Shown here piece after piece: positions 30,182-36,303 of a stretch of 36,303 nucleotides of DNA. The notes under the pieces were generated by a model that saw only the letters and a program-made list of their open reading frames with translations, was not told where the DNA came from and made no database searches. Source of the DNA: Chara braunii. Lineage: Eukaryota; Streptophyta; Charophyceae; Charales; Characeae. The stretch is from NCBI GenBank assembly GCA_003427395.1, contig BFEA01001113.1, positions 101,102-137,404 of the forward strand, given 5' to 3'. The number at the start of each line of letters is the position of its first letter. Position 1 is the first letter of the stretch. The position numbers and the translations under genes are program-made.

Positions 30182-30201
30182 AATACCCTTACAAGGGTAT
30201 T
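30182..30201. repeat. Palindrome at the truncated end of gypsy 2
   Basis: AATACCCTT and its exact reverse complement AAGGGTATT are separated by AC. It sits exactly where the gypsy 2 integrase homology stops. The same ATACCCTT(RY)AAG word forms the termini of the inverted-repeat element at 17323-18406, so this may be the remnant or border of a related element. Confidence 0.7.
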
Positions 30202-31224
30202 TGTGCAAATTTTTGTATCTCGCTGAAAAGGGCGTTTTTGACGATATTCGAGAGAGTGTTTCATTTATGTGTGACCATAAGCAACTCTTAGGGGTTGGGA
30301 ATGGCACACGCTCTTGATCTTATTGGAAAGTGTGTAGGCGTGCACTTCGAGGGCACACATGGGTTTTTTAGGTGGACATCGGGTTATGTTTATGAGAGCG
30401 GCGTCCGCGCCTAGTAACATGAACTATAAAAGGGTTGTCAGACGACTGCGCACGCAGAGCACATTCGCGTTCGAGACCAGCATTGGGTGATCGGGGCTAG
30501 GATTTAGTATCGGATCCGCTTGACTTACTTGCTACAGCACTCGGATTAGTGAGGTGCAAAGTGCCTGACTTCCTAGGCCAACAACGATATTATGACAACG
30601 GTAGAAGTCACGGGCGACACTATAAAAGTAGGGGGGGTTCCGACACTTACGTGGTAAAAGTGTGGTTTTTCGGGGGAGATAGCCTAGCGAGAAATTGAAG
30701 TTTTTATGTAAACGACGTGGTTGTATCGTATGCACGACGGCGACAAGGAAAATTGACCCCTTTGTGCAGCAGGGGCGGATACGTAGGAGCCGTACACATG
30801 GCCGGTGGGCCAATGAACAACTTTTAATGTTGTTCAATAGCCCTTGGAGCAGCACGGATACCCTTTATAAGGAAGTCCGCGTTTGCTGCATCCAAGCTTG
30901 GGTCTAGCCCTATAGGTTACGACTTTGGACTGATACTACAAAGATCCGGGGATCGAGGCTAGCATTCGGCGACGAAGGAGCGGAGGAGCATCTTGCAAAA
31001 GAACTAAGGGGTTGAGGGTCCCACGAAACTATCCCCCTTGGTTTTGCAGTGGAGGAGTCTCATTGCGGGCCCGATGGACAGAACCAAGGGCGGGGTTGCG
31101 ACGGTCCTTCCCCTCTCCCCCCTCCTTACTTCTTATTTTATTTATTTTTTACTATTTACTATGTCCCCAAATTTTGGGACATGTCCGGTACCGGAACCGG
31201 TGTCGAAAATGGCAGTGGAGCCGA
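30202..31224. other. About 1 kb spacer
   Basis: No supported gene. A near-match to the ATACCCTT...AAGG word occurs at 30858-30872 (GATACCCTTTATAAGG). Confidence 0.4.
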
Positions 31225-31292
31225 CTGACTTAGCTCAGTTAGTACACCCACGGACTACTAAAAGACGGACCGAAGTTTGGTCTCCGGTAGGC
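31224..31292 (+). ncRNA. tRNA-like sequence (possible SINE head or tRNA pseudogene)
   Basis: TAGCTCAGTTAG at 31231-31242 fits the tRNA box A (D-arm) consensus at 11 of 12 positions. GTTTGGTCTCC at 31275-31285 fits box B at 8 of 11, and the gap between them is 32-33 bp as in real tRNAs. The T-stem and acceptor stem do not pair properly, so it is not a functional tRNA. No poly(A) or terminal repeat defines a SINE, so chance resemblance remains possible. Confidence 0.35.
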
Positions 31293-31728
31293 GCGTGGGG
31301 GAGGACTTTTGGTGTTTTGGCAGGCCGAATTTCGGCCACAATTGCGGGTAGGTGCGGACAAGAAACGGTGTAAAGTCGGACTGGGCAGGAAATCCATACC
31401 AAGGCGCTGTTTCTGATTGCTCTGTCTGGCCCTTAGACTTTGAGGATGAAGTTATGGACTACATAAGAAGGGAGGGCGTATGGAGTCAGAGAGGTCGTCG
31501 ATCGAACCTATGAAACGAAGCGCTGTCACACTAAAGGAAGAACTCAAAGAAGTTACGGTAAACTATCCAATTGGCCGGCCCGGGGACAGACAACGAGTTG
31601 ACGAACGAGGAAAAGGAAGATGAAAGAGACGAAGTGGAGGAGACTGACGCACGATTGCGATTACGCTCGTCTCAGAGCGTGACTAAACTCGCCCTCCAGG
31701 GCGATGTCGATGGTAAAATCCATTTTAC

Positions 31729-31730
<2 letters not shown>

Positions 31731-31804
<74 letters not shown>

Positions 31805-31809
31805 GAGAC
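31731..31809. repeat. (GA)n microsatellite
   Basis: About 35 GA units with AAAG interruptions near the right end. Confidence 0.98.
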
Positions 31810-31864
31810 TCAGGATCTAGATCGCACGTGGTAGTTGCCATTGTTAGGGAGGTGAGTGCATATT

Positions 31865-32905
31865 CCCATGATCTTGGGAAGATTCATCCTCATTTTTGCA
31901 CATACGGTGAGTAGTGAAGCACGACCATAACCGCGCACGTCAACAACGAGATTGAGGATGAAGAGAAAGGAAAGCAGGGCAACGAAAAGAAACGGGAAGT
32001 AGTAGGTGAGAGGAACGAGGGGAAAGAGGCGACGGAAAAAGGGGAGAAGGTGCGGTGCTCACCTCTACGACGCTCCTCAAAGTGGCCTCCATTTCCATCT
32101 TCATCAAAGTCACGATCTTCCTCTCCATTGGGTTGTGATCCTTGTATGAGATTCAGCGGCATCATCCTCGTCATCGGCATCATGATCACGTTGATCTTGT
32201 TGTCCATAAGCGTGGTTGGTCATCATGCTCCTTATCGTTATGGTTGTCATTCTCGCTCATGTCGAAGTCGTAATCCCAATGGGACGGACCATCGTATAGG
32301 AGGTCCCGCTTCATCATCATGGTGTTGGCCTCCATCGACACGTCTGCCGCACTGCTAGTTAAGTGTTCACCATCGCATCTACAATTGAAGGCCCTGTTGC
32401 GTGTTTTGGCTAAGTTAGGATGATGTACGTGGCCACCTTCTGGCGGAAGGTTCATCCCAAAATCTGTGACTGCATTTTCCTACACTGTAGCGACAAATTC
32501 ATTCTCATTTTGCACATTTGGTGGGTAATGTAGCGGAGCACACAACCGCCCGTCACAATAACCATCCTGAAGGTCGTTGTCTGTTGATCATTCTACTCGT
32601 CACGATCGTTTTCATTCTCATGCTCGTAATCTTGGTGATCACGACCGTTCTTCCTACTGACAAGACCGCGAAGGCACAGTCACTATATGCCGGATCCTTA
32701 TGTGTTTCTAGGAGAGGGAGAGACGATGTACTTACCTCGAGAGCTGCCAATGCGGGGAGAACCGAGAGTCGAGCTACGATGTCAAACTGCGCACAGATCT
32801 GGCTTATGAGTTGGGGGCGTATCTAATCTCGTTCTAGTGAAAGATTCACTCTCATTTTGCGGGTTGCTGAATATCGAAGCGTAAGCCATTGTCGTACGTT
32901 CTGCT
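31865..32905 (-). other. Duplicated segments encoding acidic peptides (possible exon family)
   Basis: A ~60-bp block containing CTCATTTTTGCACA-GGTGAGTAGTG and CCGCGCACGTCA-like words occurs near 31877, 32493 and 32838. Between the blocks the minus strand encodes similar acidic peptides: NGEEDRDFDEDGNGGHFEER, SHWDYDFDMSENDNHNDKEH and DHQDYEHENENDRDE. Two of these segments end at splice-donor-like words (AG/GTGAGC near 32060, CGAG/GTAAGT near 32735). The pattern suggests repeated exons or a duplicated low-complexity coding unit, now partly decayed. Function unknown. Confidence 0.4.
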
Positions 32906-33059
32906 AGTCGAAGTTGGAGGGGAACTTGAAGATTAGCCCATACCTGTTTTTTGTTTGAGGCACGACCGAGGAAATTTCAGCAAGCACCTGATTTAGTGGG
33001 TACTTTGCCCACAATGCGAAAGGAACCTGGGTAGTTGGTGCTTTGTCACTCAACCACGA

Positions 33060-33200
33060 TCTATTGTCAGAAGTTTGAGTGGGAGCATGCCCTACTGATT
33101 TTCAAGCAAGCTCATCTGATTCTTATTTTCGATACAAATACAAACCATGGGAGCTTGTACCTGGTCACGACGGTGGATTATGTAGATGACATCTGATTGA
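33060..33200 (+). other. Possible short retroelement RT fragment (YVDD)
   Basis: One plus-strand frame reads KFEWEHALLIFKQ, then NHGSLYLVTTVDYVDDI and a stop. The hydrophobic-YVDD pattern resembles motif C of copia-type reverse transcriptase. No other RT motif is recognisable nearby, so the match could be accidental. Confidence 0.2.
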
Positions 33201-33695
33201 ACTTTATTGCTATTGTGTAGTCGACATCTACAATCAGACAACCACCAACAACAAATTGACTATCGACAATAATATTGATGCAGCCGACAAGGTGGTCGCA
33301 CTGCCTTAGTTTTGACTTGATGAGATGTGATGCCAAAGTTATTCATTCTAACCCACCGCCGACTTAAGACTAGACCCACATATCCATCTTCACACATTTC
33401 TAATCTTATTGGATGACAGACTGTTTTTCAAATGATTATTGATCAGGTGCATTGCTTGAAGTGTTGTATGCCTCTCCCTCTAGGAAGTGGTCTGGGGTAC
33501 CCCTCCCCCTCGCCCGAGCACAAAATTCGAATCTCAGAAGTCGGGCCGTCTCCTCCGAATCGGCAAAGTCCCCCCCCGTAGAACGGTCCACTCTGGGTCG
33601 ATAACAGGGTCGGCTCCTAAAACAACGAACCCCCGCCCCAGATGCTTCCTTGAAAGATGAGATGTGTTCACCACAAGCATGTTTTAATTGTTCCC

Positions 33696-33712
33696 ATTTT
33701 TTTTTTTTTTTC
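33696..33712. repeat. Poly(T) tract
   Basis: A T-run of about 16-17 bases; no associated retroelement could be defined on either side. 32906-33695 before it holds no supported gene beyond the weak YVDD fragment. Confidence 0.9.
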
Positions 33713-34406
33713 CGTAAGTTCACGGTACCTTAGACGAAAAAGAGATAGAGGTGAGAAAACGAGAAACATTTGGACAGGTATAGATAGATAAGGTCATTCG
33801 GGTAAGAATGGGTCAATCTTCGGAAAAATTACCAAGTCCGTTTGACGCTATCAGCTTTCTTTATGCAATCGAATTCGTTTTTACAGTGCTGACATTACAT
33901 AATTAACCTTTTTCAAAACAAGGAAACCTTTTTGGCGTGCAGGCAGGTGAGAAGTAAAGAAGATAATCATTTTTTCTTTCCTCAAATAGCCATGATCAAT
34001 CTCCTTTGCAAGTACCCTTCTACCTACCTGCACATACAAAAACCACCGCAGGTCCAGAAAATCCAGCAATCCACACTCCCGTTAGATCCCACTTTTCACA
34101 TGCATGACCATACATGCCTTACTCAACCTTTTCTTTTGAACATTCAAAACAAACTGGGCCAAACAAAGTGTGGGTTCACACAGGTGCGAAAAGGAATCTG
34201 AGTCGATCAACTGACTGACCTTGAGTGAAGTGGTGGCTCACTCAAGAAAACCAACCAAAAAGTCGTGTGTGCCGTCGAAAGCTGTAGTCTCAAGGAAAAC
34301 CCTGATCAAACCACCTCCCATTCGCACGCCTCATCCGCGGTAACCCAAGCGTGAAAACGGCGAGCCGCACGTGTCCTAGAAAAAACACTCAATCTGGTAC
34401 CACGTC

Positions 34407-34466
34407 GGTCTCAACTGGTCCCAAGCGGTCCTAGATGATCCCACGCGGTTCTAGGTGGTCTCATGC
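34407..34466. repeat. 20-bp tandem repeat, three copies
   Basis: GGTCTCAACTGGTCCCAAGC, GGTCCTAGATGATCCCACGC and GGTTCTAGGTGGTCTCATGC follow each other without gap from 34407, 34427 and 34447. Each shares GGT-CT---TG-TC-CA-GC. Confidence 0.85.
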
Positions 34467-34507
34467 TGTCAAACACTTCGTCGAATGACTATTGAGTCGA
34501 AAATCGT

Positions 34508-34790
34508 TTCCGCCACACTTCTAAAAAATAAATAAAACCAGTGTCGAATCTCAAAACCGCATGTGTCGAGACTGCCGCAAACTTGAACGACCGTCCGCAT
34601 CCCACGTAAGTCCTTACTGAATCCAGGCAGTTCCAAGTAGTCCAGTCCCACTTCCGCAAATGTTGGGTGGTCCCAACTTCTGAAACCGCTCTCACCACGT
34701 TCTCAAAAAAATAATAACACTACCTGGTGTCAAAACCTCAAGTGTCACGTGCTCCCAATGGTCAAAGCGTCGCCCACTCACGTCCCACCG
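34508..34790. repeat. Diverged ~177-bp direct duplication
   Basis: 34510-34600 and 34686-34780 share CCGC, TTCTNAAAAAA-TAA, CC-GTGTC-AA-CTCAA and TGTC blocks in the same order. The three 20-bp repeats lie just upstream. Confidence 0.5.
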
Positions 34791-34837
34791 TCGTGCCGCA
34801 ATTCCATTGTTGTGTCGAATCCTCGTCAAAAAAAAAA

Positions 34838-35066
34838 CGGCAGCGCTTCGCCGTGAAAAAGACGGCAGCACTTCGTTGTGTCGTACCACCGCAAAAGACG
34901 GTGGCACTTCGCCGTGTCGTACCACCGCAAAAAAAAAAAAAACGGCAGCGCTTCGTCGTGCCGTACCAACGCAAAAAGACGGCGGCGCTTCGTTGTGCCG
35001 TACCACCGTAAAAAAACGTCGGCGCTTTGCCGCGCCATGCTACAGTGCAGTAAAAACGGCATCGCC
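34838..35066. repeat. Tandem ~37-bp repeat, six to seven copies
   Basis: Units begin with CGGC-GCGCTTCG at 34838, 34863, 34899, 34943, 34980, 35017 and (degenerate) 35057. Each typically continues TTGTGCCGTACCACCG and ends in an A-run whose variable length explains the uneven spacing (25-44 bp). All six frames stay partly open, giving repetitive peptides that are not evidence for a protein. Confidence 0.9.
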
Positions 35067-35465
35067 ATTCTTCAAAAAAAAGTATCGCCAAAGTGCCATG
35101 AAAACGGCAGCGTCACCCCTAAAAATAAAGGTGTTGTGCCGACGCCACGGTATTTCGGCAGCATAACCCCACAAAAATAGGTTATGGTTGCCGAAAATAT
35201 CGGTCGACACACCTCCACCAGTTGTCGTGCTCCCCGTCGCTCCTTGCCACGCTCCGCTGCCGCTCCTCACCACGCTGCCGAAGAGTCCCCCTAGAGACCA
35301 GTCTGCCAAGGGGTGGAGCAAAGTGCTCCAACCAAGGCTATGGTTGTCCCTTCCTTCGTCGCGCTCCTCCGCAGTCCTCTTGCTCCGCCGACAGTACTTT
35401 TGCCTCCTCTCCAACACTCCAGTGATGAGCAAAGTATGATCTCGCACACTTGCAGCTGGAGGCAA
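35040..35465 (-). CDS. Unrecognised open frame downstream of a TATA-like box
   Basis: An open minus-strand frame without an in-frame ATG at its start, about 30 bp after the TATA-like CTATAAAAG (35502-35494). Its first part (TLLITGVLERRQKYCRRSKR, TAEERDEGRDNHSLGWSTLL) looks protein-like; the rest runs into the hairpin and the tandem repeats and is not credible. It may be a leader or LTR-type sequence rather than a gene. Confidence 0.2.
   Translation of the reverse strand: MPPAASVRDHTLLITGVLERRQKYCRRSKRTAEERDEGRDNHSLGWSTLLHPLADWSLGGLFGSVVRSGSGAWQGATGSTTTGGGVSTDIFGNHNLFLWGYAAEIPWRRHNTFIFRGDAAVFMALWRYFFLKNGDAVFTAL
35130..35217. repeat. Long imperfect hairpin
   Basis: ATTTCGGCAGCATAACC (35152-35168) pairs with GGTTATGGTTGCCGAAAAT (35180-35198) across an 11-base loop. 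Weaker pairing extends outward (ACGG/CGGT, CGAC/GTCG, GGTGT/ACACC), so each arm is roughly 25-40 bp. This could be a short inverted-repeat element or a small-RNA precursor. Confidence 0.7.
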
Positions 35466-35493
35466 GCATGAGGCATCTGGGGGACAGCTGTCG

Positions 35494-35502
35494 CTTTTAT
35501 AG
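35494..35502 (-). promoter_or_regulatory. TATA-like box
   Basis: CTATAAAAG on the minus strand, followed about 33 bp downstream by an ATG in a short frame. Plausible core promoter; no supporting upstream elements recognised. Confidence 0.3.
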
Positions 35503-35521
35503 TGGCCGAGGAGGGCAGCAG

Positions 35522-35599
35522 CAGCCTCAGCTGCCCCCAGGCAAAATTTGTCACTTGCCTCGGGCCGTTGATCTGAGCCAGATCAACGGACTGAGGCTG
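35522..35599. other. Three-way-junction inverted-repeat structure
   Basis: The outer arms CAGCCTCAG and CTGAGGCTG are exact complements. Inside are two further hairpins: CCCCAGGCAA/TTGCCTCGGG (10-base loop) and CCGTTGATCT/AGATCAACGG (10 perfect base pairs, 5-base loop). Three stems meeting at one junction in 78 nt suggest selection at the RNA or DNA-structure level. It does not match a hammerhead core or any ribozyme I recognise. Confidence 0.7.
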
Positions 35600-35799
35600 T
35601 CTCACCTCAACCACACACTTAGGGTGACAGTTGTACTCAACTGCCCCCCTCTTTTTCTCCATTTTCCCTACACTCAGCCCCACACTAAATGCAGGTTCAG
35701 TGGGAAAATGGTTATCTGGGCCAAGTTTCCCTCACTGACCCTGCAGTTCAGTTTGGTCTGTATATGATCATAGCCGCGGCCACATTCGTGGCTGTGCCA

Positions 35800-36150
35800 T
35801 TTTTTTTTTTTTTTTTCGTTATTCCATTGGATTTGCCAACAGTCACGCCCGATTGTGGTCTGTCACAGCACACCGGAATACAAACCAAGATTCGAATCCC
35901 TACCGGGATTTTTGGACCATTTCTCCATTTATGCGTGTCATCCTTGTGCAGGGGCCATTCTCATCTACGGCGCGGCTGATTTCAGTCGCGCGATCTCGAA
36001 GATCGCACGGCTGAAACAGGACGCGCCCAACTGCCCCAGCATAGTGGGCTGCATCAAAAGGAGCTAGCCCGATAGCGCAGTATGTCGGATTGGACCCCAG
36101 TACCTGTTGGGTAATAGTCTGGCACTGTAACCTACTGGGCTAGCTCCTAT
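35800..36150 (-). mobile_element. tRNA-headed, U6-containing SINE-like element with poly(A) tail
   Basis: On the minus strand: a tRNA-like head with box A TAGCCCAGTAGG (36142-36131) and box B GGGTCCAATCC (36097-36087), spaced 33 bp as in tRNAs. It is followed by a structured GC-rich body (36055-35967), 56 bp of U6 snRNA (35966-35911), a ~95-bp tail with GGATTCGAATC, and an A18 tract (T-run, 35800-35817). An internal pol III promoter, no ORF and a poly(A) end define a SINE-like retroposon. No target duplication of the sequence beyond the tail (GGCTGTGCCAT on plus) was found before the window end, so the 5' border may lie further right. Confidence 0.75.
35911..35966 (-). ncRNA. U6 snRNA 3'-half fragment (pseudogene part)
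   Basis: The minus strand reads GGCCCCTGCACAAGGATGAC, ACGCATAAATGGAGAAATGG and TCCAAA, matching the last ~56 nt of plant-type U6 spliceosomal RNA at all but about four positions as I recall that RNA. The 5' part of U6 (5' stem-loop and ACAGAGA box) is absent and replaced by unrelated structured sequence, so this is not a functional U6 gene. The 3' U-run is replaced by AAATCCCGG. Confidence 0.9.
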
Positions 36151-36303
36151 CACAATAGTGATAGGAGCAACTCTTCTATATGAAGAGCTCAGTTGCAGGC
36201 CCCGCCTCTCTGTGGTCTAACAGGCCTTGCCGGTCGGCGGCCTAGCAAGCTCTGCCTACCTGCTACTTCCCCGTGGATGGCTGCCCATCCACAGCTCCGG
36301 GGC
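35969..36303. other. Cluster of perfect hairpins
   Basis: Successive stems with exact arms. GGCGCG/CGCGCC enclosing TTTCAG/CTGAAA and GCGATCT/AGATCGC (35969-36027). GGAGCTAGCCC/GGGCTAGCTCC enclosing the tRNA-like boxes (36060-36147). GCTCCTATCAC/GTGATAGGAGC with a 4-base loop (36143-36168). CTCTTC/GAAGAG inside GCAA/TTGC (36167-36196). GTGGATGG/CCATCCAC inside CCCC/GGGG (36269-36302). GGAGC can pair in two alternative stems. The run continues to the window edge. Such density of perfect stems is not seen elsewhere in the window. Confidence 0.8.

Noticed and set aside
35040-35180. Repeat-derived frames on both strands beside the tandem ~37-bp array
   Set aside because: The peptides repeat with the DNA unit and their frames shift with the A-run lengths, so they do not represent a conserved protein.

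Overview
This looks like nuclear DNA from a large, repeat-rich eukaryotic genome, most likely a streptophyte. It contains no operons and no bacterial-type genes. The evidence is plant-type: a U6 snRNA fragment whose 3' sequence is of the land-plant/green-algal kind, an L1-type LINE with a C-terminal zinc finger, two Ty3/gypsy polyproteins (one with a chromodomain), intron-like GTAAGT/AG splice signals, microsatellites and long AT-rich spacers. The first gypsy element resembles charophyte (Chara-like) elements as I remember them. That assignment is inference and was not checked.

Layout. 1-255: a (GA)n tract and a 47-bp minisatellite. 1066-2419: a minus-strand, probably spliced hypothetical gene. 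2420-5468: no gene seen. 5469-6037: a small non-autonomous DNA element with inverted ends and GTACGTAC palindromes. 6453-7384: two unrecognised minus-strand reading frames. 8788-9090: a plausible first exon on the plus strand. 9601-13442: a succession of tandem and spaced repeats (71-bp, a ~120-bp satellite alternating in two types, and seven spaced copies of a ~25-bp motif). 13443-17302: little recognisable. 17323-18406: a GC-ended element with long inverted termini around a pyrimidine-rich core.

18471-19255 holds further tandem repeats. 19488-24235 is a 5'-truncated LINE on the minus strand with its poly(A) tail. It abuts the 3' end of a decayed gypsy element (24311-27842, minus). That gypsy element is split at its integrase tail by an unrelated ~1.1 kb insertion (about 24620-25714) that carries a complete hammerhead ribozyme on the minus strand and an assembly gap. 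27843-29320 is spacer with a 53-bp tandem repeat. 29321-30181 is a second gypsy fragment (integrase plus chromodomain), ending at a small palindrome. 30202-33700 holds spacer, a tRNA-like head, a (GA)n tract and a family of duplicated acidic-peptide segments.

34407-36303 is unusually structured: 20-bp and ~37-bp tandem repeats, a long hairpin, a three-way-junction fold, and at the right edge a minus-strand, poly(A)-ended, tRNA-headed unit containing part of U6 snRNA, surrounded by perfect hairpins.

No intact protein-coding gene of known function was found. The recognised proteins are all retrotransposon remnants with stops or frameshifts. The two most notable items are the hammerhead ribozyme (25597-25653) and the tRNA/U6 composite structured element (35800-36303).
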